DNA of 64,000 nucleotides from Bradyrhizobium iriomotense (GTDB taxonomy: Bacteria > Pseudomonadota > Alphaproteobacteria > Rhizobiales > Xanthobacteraceae). This document shows positions 8,495 through 16,989 of the stretch, in pieces. Within the stretch, counting starts at the first letter, position 1, and each line of letters begins with the position of its first letter. The translations under genes and the position numbers were made by a program. The notes below the pieces were generated by a model. It did not search any database. It had not been told where the DNA came from and worked only from the letters and a program-made list of their open reading frames with translations. The DNA lies in NCBI RefSeq assembly GCF_018129405.1, contig NZ_JAFCLP010000008.1, positions 1-64,000 of the forward strand, given 5' to 3'.

Positions 8495-11400
8495 TTATTC
8501 AGCCGCTTCAGCAAGCGGAATTGCATGCTGGTCATCGCTCTCATGCTGCGGCGCGGCAGGCTGCTCGGGGGTGCCGGCCTCATCCAGGCTCTTCCTGAAC
8601 CACAGGGCATAAAGGCCCGGCAGGTACAGGAGCGTCAGGAATGTCGCGACAAACAGGCCGCCCATGATGGTGATCGCCATCGGCCCCCAGAACGCCGAGC
8701 GCGACAGCGGGATCATGGCCAGGATCGCGGCGAGCGCCGTCAGCACCACGGGGCGGGCACGGCGGACGGTTGCCTCCACGATCGCTTCGCGCCGGGTCAG
8801 GCCGTGGCTGACGTCGGTCTCGATCTGGTCGACCAGGATGACCGTGTTGCGCATGATCATGCCGGCGAGCGCGATCAGGCCGAGCAGCGCCACGAAGCCG
8901 AACGGGGCGTTGGCGACGTTGAGGCCTAAGGAGGCACCGACGATGCCGAGCGGCGCGGTCAGGAACACCAGGATCAGGCGCGAGAAGCTCTGCAGCTGGA
9001 TCATCAGCAGAGTCAGCATCACCATGACCATCACCGGGAAGAGGATGAAGATCGAGGCATTGCCCTTGGCAGACTCTTCGAACGCGCCGCCTGCCTCGAT
9101 CCGGTAGGCCGGCTCGAGATGATCCTTGATCGCCTTCAGCTTCGGCGTGATCTGGTTGGTGACATCAGGCGCCTGCACGCCGTCGACGACGTCGGAGCGC
9201 ACGGTGATCGCCATGTCGCGGTTACGCCGCCACATGATCGGCTCCTCGTGGGCATATTCGATCTTGGCGATCTGCTGCAGCGGCACGGCGACGCCGTTGC
9301 GCGAGGTGATGGTGAGATCGCCGACGCCGCCGAGGTCGAGACGCTCGGACGGGACCGCACGGGCGACCACGCCGACCTTCTCGATGCCGTCGCGCACGGT
9401 GGTGACCTGCGAGCCCGAGATCAGCATCGCGAGCGCCTGCGAGACGTCCTGCGGGGTCAGGCCCATGGCGCGGGCGCGATCCTGGTCGACGACGAGCTTC
9501 AGGTAGGGTGACTGCTCGTTCCAGTCGAGCTGGACGTCCTTGACGCTCTTGTTCTGGCGCATGACGTCGCGGACCTGGTAGGCGATCTCGCGCACCTTGT
9601 TGGCGTCGGGCCCGATCACGCGGAACTGGACGGGGAAGCCAACCGGCGGGCCGAAGTTGAAGCGGTCGACGCGCACGCGCGCCTCGGACAGGAAGCCGTC
9701 GGCCGCCGCGTTCTCGATCTTGGCCTTGATGCGCTCGCGCGCCTCGACGCCCTTGGCGACGATGACGACCTCGGCAAAGGCCTCGTTCGGCAGCTGCGGG
9801 TTGAGGCCGAGCCAGAAGCGCGGCGAGCCCTGGCCGACATAGGACGTATAGGTCTCGATGTCCTTGTCGTCCTTGAGCAGGGTCTCGGCCTTCTTCACGG
9901 CCTTCTCGGTGACGTTGAAGGCAGTGCCCTCGGGCAGGCGCAGCTGCAGGAACAGCTCGGGCCGCTCCGACAGCGGGAAAAACTGCTGCTGGACATGGCC
10001 GAAGCCGACGATCGAGGCAATGAAGACACCGACGGTCGCGACCACCACGGTGATGCGGTGGTTGACGCACCATTGCACGATGGCGCGCAGGCCCCGGTAC
10101 ATGCGGGTCTCGTAGACTGCGTGCGGATCGTGGTTGTGGTGCGCCTTCATCTCGGGCAGCAGCTTGACGCCGATATAGGGCGTGAAGATCACCGCGACGA
10201 ACCAGGAGGCGACCAGCGCAATCGCCACGATCCAGAAGATGCTGCCGGCATATTCGCCGACCGCCGAACTGGCAAAGCCGATGGGGAGGAAGCCAGCGGC
10301 CGTGACCAGCGTTCCCGTGAGCATCGGAAACGCAGTTGATTCCCAGGCAAAGGACGCCGCGCGCATGCGGTCCCAGCCCTGCTCCATCTTCACCACCATC
10401 ATCTCGACCGCGATGATGGCGTCGTCGACGAGCAGGCCGAGCGCGATGATCAGCGCGCCGAGCGTGATGCGGTGCAGGTCGAGCGACATCGTGTTCATGA
10501 CGATGAAGACGATGCCGAGCACCAGGGGCACCGACAGCGCGACCACGATGCCGGTGCGCCAGCCGAGCGCCAGGAACGAGACGAACAGCACGATCACGAG
10601 CGCTTCCATGAAGGAGTGCACGAACTCGCCGACGGCGTGCTCGACCACCTTGGGCTGGTCGGCGATCAGCTTGACGTCGATGCCCTGCGGCACGGCCTTC
10701 ATGAACTCGGCCGTCGCCTTCTCGACCTCCTTGCCGAGCTCGAGGATGTTGGCGCCCTTGGCGGTGACGACGCCGATGCCGATCGCAGCCTTGCCTTCCT
10801 GGCGGACGACGAAGCTCGGCGGATCGACATAGCCGTGGGTGACGGTGGCGATATCCCCTAAGCGGAACACGCGGCCATTGCTCTCGACCGGGGTCTCGGC
10901 GACAGCCTTGGCGCCGTCGAGCGCGCCGGTGACCCGCAGCGGCACGCGCTGCGAAGAGGTCTCGACCGTGCCGGCCGGAGTTACGTTGTTCTGCTTGGCG
11001 AGCGAATCGAACAGCGCCTGCGGCGTGATGCCGAGGGTGGCGAGCTTGGCGTGGCTGAACTCGACGAAGATGCGCTCATCCTGGTTGCCGTAGACGTCGA
11101 CCTTGGTGACGCCGGGCACCTTGAGCAGGCGCTGGCGAAAACCTTCGGAGACCTTCTTGAGCTGGGCGTAATCGGCGCCGTCGCCGGTCATCATGTAGAG
11201 GATGGAATCGACGTCGGAGAACTCGTCGTTGACCACGGGCCCGAGAATGCCTGAGGGCAGCTGGCCCTGCACGTCGACCAGCTTCTTGCGCAGCAGATAG
11301 AAGAGGTAGGGCACATCCTTCGGCGGCGTGTTGTCGCGGAAGGTGACCTGGAGCGCGGTGAAGGCGGGCTTGGAATAGGTCTGCACCTTCTCGAAATAGG

Positions 11401-11632
11401 GCAGTTCCTGGATCTTCTTCTCGATGGGATCGGCGACCTGGGTCTGCATCTCCTGCGCGGTCGCGCCGGGCCAGATCACGGAAACGTTGACCACCTTCAC
11501 CGTGAAGAACGGATCCTCGGCGCGGCCGAGCTTCTCATAGGAGAAGAAGCCGGCGACGCCGAGCACGAGCATCAGGAAGAGAACCAGCGTCGGATGGCTG
11601 ACGGCCCAGGCCGAAAGGTTGAAGCGCTTCAT
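8495..11632 (-). CDS. RND-family efflux pump, inner-membrane permease
   Basis: This 1045-residue resistance-nodulation-division transporter exports small molecules using the proton gradient. Evidence: the MKRFNLSAWAVSHPTLVLF start with TM1, two large periplasmic loops, and the TM4 motif GLLVDDAIIAVEMM with paired aspartates for proton relay. The second half contains GLIALAGMIMRNTVILVDQI. Length is typical for the HAE-type family. The ATG at 11632 has GGAGAG 6 nt upstream; the longer frame to 11662 is not needed. The adaptor gene lies upstream and a TetR gene downstream. No outer-membrane channel gene is adjacent. The substrate cannot be told. Confidence 0.93.
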   Translation of the reverse strand: MKRFNLSAWAVSHPTLVLFLMLVLGVAGFFSYEKLGRAEDPFFTVKVVNVSVIWPGATAQEMQTQVADPIEKKIQELPYFEKVQTYSKPAFTALQVTFRDNTPPKDVPYLFYLLRKKLVDVQGQLPSGILGPVVNDEFSDVDSILYMMTGDGADYAQLKKVSEGFRQRLLKVPGVTKVDVYGNQDERIFVEFSHAKLATLGITPQALFDSLAKQNNVTPAGTVETSSQRVPLRVTGALDGAKAVAETPVESNGRVFRLGDIATVTHGYVDPPSFVVRQEGKAAIGIGVVTAKGANILELGKEVEKATAEFMKAVPQGIDVKLIADQPKVVEHAVGEFVHSFMEALVIVLFVSFLALGWRTGIVVALSVPLVLGIVFIVMNTMSLDLHRITLGALIIALGLLVDDAIIAVEMMVVKMEQGWDRMRAASFAWESTAFPMLTGTLVTAAGFLPIGFASSAVGEYAGSIFWIVAIALVASWFVAVIFTPYIGVKLLPEMKAHHNHDPHAVYETRMYRGLRAIVQWCVNHRITVVVATVGVFIASIVGFGHVQQQFFPLSERPELFLQLRLPEGTAFNVTEKAVKKAETLLKDDKDIETYTSYVGQGSPRFWLGLNPQLPNEAFAEVVIVAKGVEARERIKAKIENAAADGFLSEARVRVDRFNFGPPVGFPVQFRVIGPDANKVREIAYQVRDVMRQNKSVKDVQLDWNEQSPYLKLVVDQDRARAMGLTPQDVSQALAMLISGSQVTTVRDGIEKVGVVARAVPSERLDLGGVGDLTITSRNGVAVPLQQIAKIEYAHEEPIMWRRNRDMAITVRSDVVDGVQAPDVTNQITPKLKAIKDHLEPAYRIEAGGAFEESAKGNASIFILFPVMVMVMLTLLMIQLQSFSRLILVFLTAPLGIVGASLGLNVANAPFGFVALLGLIALAGMIMRNTVILVDQIETDVSHGLTRREAIVEATVRRARPVVLTALAAILAMIPLSRSAFWGPMAITIMGGLFVATFLTLLYLPGLYALWFRKSLDEAGTPEQPAAPQHESDDQHAIPLAEAAE

Positions 11633-11893
11633 CGCACTCTCCGAAAGACGATCCAGTTGCAAACAACGACAGCCGCTCTGTTCAAACCGTCGTCGCGAGG
11701 CAGCGAAGCAATCCAGGGGGCTGGGCAGATTCTGGATCGCTTCGCCGCTTCAGCCTTTGCTTAGGGACAAAGGCCGAAACTCACCTCACACGACGTAACT
11801 CTATTTGCTTGTCATTCCGGGATGGTCCGAAGGACCAGACCCGGAATCTCGAGATTCCGGGTTCACGCTGCGCGTGCCCCGGAATGACGGTAG
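11633..11893. other. Repeat-filled spacer inside the efflux operon
   Basis: This 261-bp gap between adaptor and pump genes is unusually long for an RND operon. It holds repeat D1 (11811-11888) and, at about 11690-11755, another palindromic fragment (CGCGAGGCAGCGAAGCAATCC...GGATCGCTTCGCCGCTTC). No gene is seen. Confidence 0.6.
11811..11888. repeat. Palindromic intergenic repeat, family D copy 1
   Basis: An inverted repeat begins GTCATTCCGGGATGG and ends CCCCGGAATGAC, with an inner palindrome around CCCGGAATCTCGAGATTCCG. The second copy is at 27596-27676. It sits between two genes of one operon, so the hairpin is probably transcribed. Confidence 0.8.
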
Positions 11894-13000
11894 CTAGAAA
11901 CTCAATGACGACACGACCCGCACCCGCTGGCCCGGATCGAGCTTCTGCACGCCGAGGGCGACGATCTTGGCGCCCTCGTCGACACCGCCTGTGATGACGA
12001 CGTCGTTGCTCTCGTAGGATTTCACCGTCACCGGCTTGAGCGTGACGCCGCCGTTGTCGTCGACGACGTAGAAAGAAGGCTTGCCGCCTTCGTTGAACAG
12101 CGCCGAGAGCGGCAGCCGCGCGACGCGCTCGGTGGCGGCATCCGACAGCGTCAGCGTCGCGGTCATGCCGAGCGCGACCTTGTCGTCGGCCTCGGGCAGC
12201 GAGAACTTTGCAAGATAGGTACGGGTGGCCGGATCGGCCGCCGGGGCGATCTCGCGCAGCTTCGCTGCGTACTTCTTGTCCGGCTCCGACCAAAGAGTGA
12301 CGCTGGCGACGCCCGACTTGGCGCGTCCAACCAGCGTCTCAGGGATCGCGACGACCGCTTCCTTCTCGGCAAAGCGGGCGACACGGATCGAAGCCTGGCC
12401 CGCGGCGACCACCTGGCCGGGCTCGATCAGCGTTGCGGTGACGACGCCACGGGCGTCGGCAACAAGCGTCGCGTAGGAAAGGGAATTCTTGCTCAGTTCG
12501 AGCGCGCGCTCGGCGCGGTTCAGGCGGGCGCGGGCCTCGTCGGCGGAAGCCCGGCTTGAATCCATCTGCGCGTCGGTGGTCCAGCCCTTGGCCTTCAGAT
12601 CCTTGGCACGCTGCTCGGCGGCGGCGGCCTGGGCCAGCACGCCGGTCGCGGCGGTCTGCTCGGCCAGGGCCTGCTCGGCCTGGAGCTTCAGATCGACCTC
12701 GTCGAGGGTGGCCAGCGGCTGGCCGATTTCGACGGTCTGGCCGACTTCCACCAGGCGCTTGGCGACCTTGCCGGCGACGCGGAAGCCCAGGTCACTCTCG
12801 ATCCGGGGTCGGACGGTGCCGACGAAGCTGCGCTCCGGGGTCTCGGCATCATAATGGGCGGTCGCCACCAGAACCGGCCGCGGCGGCTCGGCCTTCTCGG
12901 CGACGGTATCATTGCACCCGGCCAGGGTGGCGGCCATCAGGGCCAGCGACACACCCGCCAAAAGCTTGGAATAGCTGGACAAAACGGACCGAACGAACAT
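11894..13000 (-). CDS. RND efflux periplasmic adaptor (membrane fusion lipoprotein)
   Basis: This 368-residue HlyD/AcrA-type adaptor links the inner-membrane pump to an outer-membrane channel. It has an N-terminal signal with a lipobox (LAGC), so it is probably lipid-anchored. The order is: barrel-sandwich half (GFRVAGKVAKRLVEVGQTVE), an Ala/Glu/Arg-rich coiled-coil hairpin (residues about 105-165), the second lipoyl half (VVTATLIEPGQVVAAGQ), then beta-barrel and membrane-proximal domains. The ATG at 13000 is preceded by AGGAG at 9-nt spacing. First gene of the operon adaptor > pump > TetR. Confidence 0.92.
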   Translation of the reverse strand: MFVRSVLSSYSKLLAGVSLALMAATLAGCNDTVAEKAEPPRPVLVATAHYDAETPERSFVGTVRPRIESDLGFRVAGKVAKRLVEVGQTVEIGQPLATLDEVDLKLQAEQALAEQTAATGVLAQAAAAEQRAKDLKAKGWTTDAQMDSSRASADEARARLNRAERALELSKNSLSYATLVADARGVVTATLIEPGQVVAAGQASIRVARFAEKEAVVAIPETLVGRAKSGVASVTLWSEPDKKYAAKLREIAPAADPATRTYLAKFSLPEADDKVALGMTATLTLSDAATERVARLPLSALFNEGGKPSFYVVDDNGGVTLKPVTVKSYESNDVVITGGVDEGAKIVALGVQKLDPGQRVRVVSSLSF

Positions 13001-13040
13001 CGGAGGACACTCCTGCGGCTGCAATGAGAGGAATGTCGAC

Positions 13041-13078
13041 TAATCACTGATAAAAGTCAATAATCGTCAGTCATCAGG
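13041..13078. promoter_or_regulatory. Candidate regulator-binding region of the efflux operon
   Basis: This AT-rich patch lies 41-78 bp upstream of the adaptor ATG. It has repeated GTCA motifs (AAGTCAATAATCGTCAGTCA) and the inverted arms ACTGA and TCAGT. Its position fits a promoter/operator bound by the TetR protein encoded at the end of the operon. The assignment is inference; the motif is not one I can name. Confidence 0.35.
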
Positions 13079-13152
13079 AAAGCGTGATCGTTAAGAGGTG
13101 GTAAGGATTGGAAGCCATATGCACCGCTGGAAATTTGCGAAGCTTATTGGTA

Positions 13153-13166
13153 GGTTACATGTAACC
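13153..13166. promoter_or_regulatory. Palindrome upstream of the toxin-antitoxin genes
   Basis: GGTTACATGTAACC is a perfect 14-bp palindrome ending 15 bp before the antitoxin ATG. Type II toxin-antitoxin operons are usually autorepressed by the antitoxin binding such a site over the promoter, so this is the likely operator. Confidence 0.6.
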
Positions 13167-13181
13167 AGAGGGAATTACCCC

Positions 13182-13409
13182 ATGAGCCCTTCAAAGCCCA
13201 AGTCGTCTCGTCTGAAGGTGCAGGCCCACCGCGATCGATTGCGTGCACAGGGGCTGCGTCCGATCCAGATCTGGGTGCCGGATATCCGCTCGCCGCTGTT
13301 CAAGTCAGAAGCGCATCGGCAATCGCTGGCGGTCGCTGCGAGTCCACGTGCGTCCGAAGACCAAGCTTTCGTCGATGCCATCTCCGATTGGCCTAACGAG
13401 CCAGAATGA
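13182..13409 (+). CDS. Antitoxin of a MazF-type module (DUF3018-like MazE)
   Basis: This 75-residue protein starts MSPSKPKSSRLKVQAHRDRL and has the pattern LRAQGLRPIQIWVPDIRSP of the small DUF3018-type antitoxins found beside mazF in proteobacteria. The N-terminal part probably binds DNA and the acidic end (FVDAISDWPNEPE) would bind the toxin. I chose the ATG at 13182 because the longer frame to 13098 covers the palindrome and has no binding site. Its stop overlaps an ATG (ATGA at 13406) that opens the frame of the toxin. Confidence 0.8.
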   Translation: MSPSKPKSSRLKVQAHRDRLRAQGLRPIQIWVPDIRSPLFKSEAHRQSLAVAASPRASEDQAFVDAISDWPNEPE

Positions 13410-13540
13410 CCTGTGAATCGATCACGGAGTTAGTCAGCAGCAGCCTCTCGTCCGGAACACTTTCGTATCCAGCCCAACATACGCTCGCGTCCATTGTGAC
13501 CTATCCGCGATGGATCACCCAGCAATGGAGCACGTCTAGT

Positions 13541-13912
13541 ATGGCCCTTCGTCAACGAATTGAACGTGGCGAAGTCTGGACTGTAGCCGGTGGAAATGAC
13601 TACACGGGAAAGCCACGCCCGACTGTCATCGTGCAGGACGACAATTTTGATGCCACAGACTCGATCACGGTCTGCCCGTTGACAACCAATGAAACGGAAG
13701 CCCCCCTTTTCCGATTGCAGATCGAGCCGAACGAACGCAACGGCCTTCGAGTGCCGTCCCGGCTGATGGTCGACAAGATTACCACAGTGTCGAAAGCCAA
13801 GTTGGGAACGCTGGTGGGACGCCTAGAAGATGACGACGTCTTGCGTCTCAACCGCGCTATGCTGGTTTTCCTCGGATTGGCCGGCTCGCAGAGAAGCCTG
13901 GGCGCGGATTAG
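13541..13912 (+). CDS. MazF/PemK-type endoribonuclease toxin
   Basis: The product resembles MazF-family toxins that cut mRNA. Seen: RGEVWTVAGGNDYTGKPRPT, then VIVQDDNFDATDSITVCPLTT, PNERNGLRVPSRLMVDKITTV and GRLEDDDVLRLNRAMLVFLGLA, the full conserved core. I place the start at ATG 13541 (MALRQRIERGEVW), with GGAG 10 nt upstream. The same frame is open back to the ATG at 13406 that overlaps the antitoxin stop, which would add 45 residues with no family resemblance. Most relatives start close to the antitoxin stop, so the 131-bp gap is unusual. Confidence 0.82.
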   Translation: MALRQRIERGEVWTVAGGNDYTGKPRPTVIVQDDNFDATDSITVCPLTTNETEAPLFRLQIEPNERNGLRVPSRLMVDKITTVSKAKLGTLVGRLEDDDVLRLNRAMLVFLGLAGSQRSLGAD

Positions 13913-13926
13913 CCGTAGCCACGCCC

Positions 13927-15258
13927 TCACCGCCCCTGTCCGGCGAACTCGTGCTTGGTGTCGTGGCCACCCACAAACACCAGGATGCCGGCGAGCAGCG
14001 GAAGGACGGCGAGGACGAGCAGACCGGTCGAGGTCTGCCCCGTCGCTTCCTTGACCCAGCCGATCAAATACGGGCCGCCGAAGCCGGCGAGGTTGCCGAT
14101 CGAGTTGATCAGCGCGATGGCGCCGGCGGCGGCCGTGCCGGAGAGCCAGGCGGTCGGCAGGGTCCAGAACACGCCGAAGCAGCAGAACACGCCGATTGCG
14201 GCGACCGTCAGCGCCACCATCGTCGCCGTAGGATCAGTGAGATAGGAGGAGATGCCGAGCGCGACCGCCGTGAGCAGCAGCGGCGCGCCGACATGCATCA
14301 CGCGCTCGCGCGTCGCATCGGAATGCCGCGCCCACAGGATCATGGCGATGGTGCCGAACAGATAAGGGATAGCGGTGACGAAGCCGGTCTGCGCGTTGGT
14401 GAGGCCGAACGCCTTGACGATCTGCGGCAGCCAGAACTGCATGCCGTAGAGCGCGCCGACGAAGCCGAAATAGATCAGGCTGAGCGCGATCACCTTGGGC
14501 GAGGACAGCGCCTCGCCGAGCGAGAAATGCTTCACCGCCTGCTTGGCCGCGATTTCGGAATCGAGCTTTGCCTTGAGCCAGGCCTTCTGCTCGGCCGAGA
14601 GCCAGTCCGCCTTCTCCGGCTTGTCGGTGAGATAGAACCAGGTGACGATGCCGAGCAGCACTGAGGGGATGCCCTCGATGATGAACAGCCACTGCCAGCC
14701 CCTCAGCCCCATCATGCCGTCGAGCCCGAGCAAGAGGCCGGAGATCGGCGCGCCGATCACGGTCGAGACTGGCACCGCGATGGCGAAGGCCGCGAGGAAG
14801 CGGGCGCGATATTCGGCCGGATACCAATAGGTGAGATAGAGGATGATGCCGGGGAAGAAGCCGGCCTCTGCGACGCCGAGCAGGAAGCGCAGGACGTAGA
14901 AGCTCGTCACGCCGCTGACCGTCGCCATCAGCGCCGAGATGATGCCCCAGGTCACCATGATGCGGGCGATCCAGCGGCTGGCGCCGAACTTCTCCAGCGC
15001 CAAATTGCTCGGCACCTCGAAGATGAAATAGCCGATGAAGAAGATGCCGGCGCCCCAGGAGAAGATCAGCGGGGTGAACTTCAGCTCGGCGTTCATGGTC
15101 AGCGCGGCGAAGCCGAGATTGACGCGGTCGAGATAGGAGAAGAAATAGGCCAGCACCAGGAACGGGATCAGGCGCCAGGAGATGGCGCGGATGGTCGACG
15201 TCTCGATTTCGCTCTTGGCGGCGCCGGCGGAACCGGCATAGGTCGTGGTCTGGCTCAT
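13927..15258 (-). CDS. MFS transporter, anion:cation symporter (ACS) type
   Basis: This 443-residue transporter has 12 predicted membrane helices. The N-terminal LIPFLVLAYFFSYLDRVNLGFAALTMN is characteristic of the ACS branch, which carries tartrate, phthalate, hexuronates and similar organic anions. GVAEAGFFPGIILYLTYWYP is the conserved loop-to-TM5 motif. The ATG at 15258 has a strong GGGGGAAG site; the frame extending to 15675 overlaps the divergent gene and is rejected. It converges with the mazF-type gene 14 bp away. The substrate is not evident from the neighbours. Confidence 0.88.
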   Translation of the reverse strand: MSQTTTYAGSAGAAKSEIETSTIRAISWRLIPFLVLAYFFSYLDRVNLGFAALTMNAELKFTPLIFSWGAGIFFIGYFIFEVPSNLALEKFGASRWIARIMVTWGIISALMATVSGVTSFYVLRFLLGVAEAGFFPGIILYLTYWYPAEYRARFLAAFAIAVPVSTVIGAPISGLLLGLDGMMGLRGWQWLFIIEGIPSVLLGIVTWFYLTDKPEKADWLSAEQKAWLKAKLDSEIAAKQAVKHFSLGEALSSPKVIALSLIYFGFVGALYGMQFWLPQIVKAFGLTNAQTGFVTAIPYLFGTIAMILWARHSDATRERVMHVGAPLLLTAVALGISSYLTDPTATMVALTVAAIGVFCCFGVFWTLPTAWLSGTAAAGAIALINSIGNLAGFGGPYLIGWVKEATGQTSTGLLVLAVLPLLAGILVFVGGHDTKHEFAGQGR

Positions 15259-15325
15259 GGCTTCCCCCCGGGTTGTTGCTTTTGTGAGCTGATCCGGGGT
15301 TTTGAGCATCGCGGGCGAAGAGTCA

Positions 15326-15802
15326 ATGGAACAAGCAATGCACGGGACGCAGCCGGATAAACTTGTTGCGCCGCTACGGACATCGCTGGTCCGCGCCGTC
15401 CTCGCGCTGGTCGTGATTGCCTGCGGGCTGTCCCTGCGCTGGTACGGCTTTCCGCTCGGGTTACCTGCCTTTGTGGTGAAGTACGGCGGCTCACTGCTGT
15501 GGGCCACGATGGTGTTCTTGCTGGTCGGGGTATTGCTGCCACGGAGGACGCGGACGCAGATCGCAGCCATCGCGGCGGTGATCGCGGTCGTCGTGGAATT
15601 CTCTCGGCTGGTGCATGTGCCGTGGCTCGATGCGTTCCGGCTGACGACGGCCGGCGCGCTGCTGCTTGGCCGCATCTTTTCGCTGTGGAATCTGCTGGCC
15701 TATGCGGTCGGGATCGTCATCGGCGTTGGGCTGGACCGTCTGGCCGACATGCACAGGGTGAGCACGCTCAATTCGCAAACGGCCGGCTCGACCCGCGAAT
15801 GA
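15326..15802 (+). CDS. Small integral membrane protein, DUF2809-like
   Basis: This is a protein of about 158 residues with four to five hydrophobic segments (LVRAVLALVVIACGLSLRWY, LPAFVVKYGGSLLWATMVFL, IAAIAAVIAVVVEFSRLV, LLAYAVGIVIGVGLD). The WYG...PAFVVKYGGS...LWATMV layout matches DUF2809-type membrane proteins of unknown function. The start is uncertain: ATG 15326 has AAGAG close by and ATG 15338 is possible. Its 3' end overlaps the convergent LacI-type gene by 35 bp. Confidence 0.7.
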   Translation: MEQAMHGTQPDKLVAPLRTSLVRAVLALVVIACGLSLRWYGFPLGLPAFVVKYGGSLLWATMVFLLVGVLLPRRTRTQIAAIAAVIAVVVEFSRLVHVPWLDAFRLTTAGALLLGRIFSLWNLLAYAVGIVIGVGLDRLADMHRVSTLNSQTAGSTRE

Positions 15803-16802
15803 TCAGCTCCGTCGGCACGGTGAGACCGCGGCCGCGCTCAATCTCGTCGCCGCGCATCCGCTCCAACAGCATGGTCGCAGCGTGGCGGCCCATGGCCGCG
15901 AGATCCCACGCGATTGCCGTGATCGGTGGCCAGTACAATTCGGCGAGGTCGGAATCGCTGCCGGCCACGACCGAAATCCCGTCGCCGACGGCAAGGCCCA
16001 TCGTCCGCAGCGCGCGCAGGCAGCCGCCGAGCATGTCCATCGCCGCCACGAAGAGCGCTGTGGGAGGCTCCGCGAGGCTCATGAGCGAGCTTGTTGCCCG
16101 ATAGGCGTCTTCGCTCGAGAGCACATCGTCTCGCAACAGCCTCGGGTCCGGCGCGATGCCCGCCGCCGCATACGCCGCGCGAAATCCTTCGAGGCGGCTT
16201 CGCGACGGAAAGGCCTTGAGGTCGCCGACCAGCATGGCGATCCGCCGGTGCCCGAGACCGAGCAGGTGGCTCGTCGCCAGACGGGCGCCCTCGCGATGAT
16301 CGGCCGTGACGCGATCGAGCGCCTCGATGCGATCGCGGTCGATGAGAAGCACCGGCATCGTCGCCTCCGACAGCGCCGCGCGCACGTCCCGGTGCTGCTC
16401 ATCACTCAGCGTCATCATCACGCCGTCCACCCGGCGCCTGCGGAAGGCACGCAGCAAGGCGATCTCGACGTCGGGCCGGTTGGTCGTGCTCGCCAGCAGC
16501 AAAGTGTACCCGGCCTCGCGCAAGACCGCCTCGGCCTCCTTGATGAACAGGGCAAAGCGCGGGATGTCGAAATCGCGGATGGCGCAAGCCACGAGCCGCG
16601 ACCGGCCCGCGCGCATGCTCTGAGCCGTGACATCGACCTCGTAGCCAAGATGCGCCATCGCCTTTTCGACGCGCTCGCGCAGCTCCTTGGTCACCGCAGG
16701 ATGATCATTCAGCACGCGGGATACCGTGCCGACCGCAACGCCAGCCTCCCGGGCGACGTCCTTGACCTTCACGGTTTGCGATCGATGGGCGTGTGCCGGC
16801 AT
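15768..16802 (-). CDS. LacI-family transcriptional regulator
   Basis: This 344-residue regulator has an N-terminal LacI helix-turn-helix with hinge (TVKVKDVAREAGVAVGTVSR, then VLNDHPAVTKELRERV) and a periplasmic-binding-protein-like sugar domain (DHREGARLATSHLLGLGHRRIAMLVG). It is probably a repressor relieved by a small carbohydrate-like ligand. Two identical 14-bp palindromes lie between it and the divergent dehydrogenase gene, the nearer only 9 bp upstream of its ATG, so autoregulation and repression of the divergent gene are likely. Confidence 0.9.
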   Translation of the reverse strand: MPAHAHRSQTVKVKDVAREAGVAVGTVSRVLNDHPAVTKELRERVEKAMAHLGYEVDVTAQSMRAGRSRLVACAIRDFDIPRFALFIKEAEAVLREAGYTLLLASTTNRPDVEIALLRAFRRRRVDGVMMTLSDEQHRDVRAALSEATMPVLLIDRDRIEALDRVTADHREGARLATSHLLGLGHRRIAMLVGDLKAFPSRSRLEGFRAAYAAAGIAPDPRLLRDDVLSSEDAYRATSSLMSLAEPPTALFVAAMDMLGGCLRALRTMGLAVGDGISVVAGSDSDLAELYWPPITAIAWDLAAMGRHAATMLLERMRGDEIERGRGLTVPTELIIRGSSRPFAN

Positions 16803-16811
16803 GCCTACTTT

Positions 16812-16825
16812 ATGAACCGGTTCAT
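16812..16825. promoter_or_regulatory. LacI-type operator O1
   Basis: ATGAACCGGTTCAT is a perfect 14-bp palindrome with the central CG expected of LacI-family operators. It lies just upstream of the regulator's ATG, so binding would block its own transcription or early elongation. Confidence 0.8.
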
Positions 16826-16908
16826 TTATCCAGGCAAGGCAACGCGACCGATTTTGCTAAAAAACTAGCCGATTTGCGTCATGACCGCCTGCGCGGCCCA
16901 GACTCTTG

Positions 16909-16922
16909 ATGAACCGGTTCAT
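16909..16922. promoter_or_regulatory. LacI-type operator O2
   Basis: This is an identical ATGAACCGGTTCAT palindrome, centred 97 bp from O1 and 67 bp upstream of the divergent dehydrogenase ATG. The spacing would allow one tetramer to hold both sites in a loop. Confidence 0.8.
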
Positions 16923-16989
16923 TGACTCAACGCCAGAACCCGGCACAATGGCTGTCGGCGGTGAAACGCCGCGCAAGGAGGCCCCAGCC

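Noticed and set aside
13406-13540. Toxin start at the ATG overlapping the antitoxin stop
   Set aside because: It would add 45 residues without family resemblance and has a poor binding site; kept as a finding but not used as the start.
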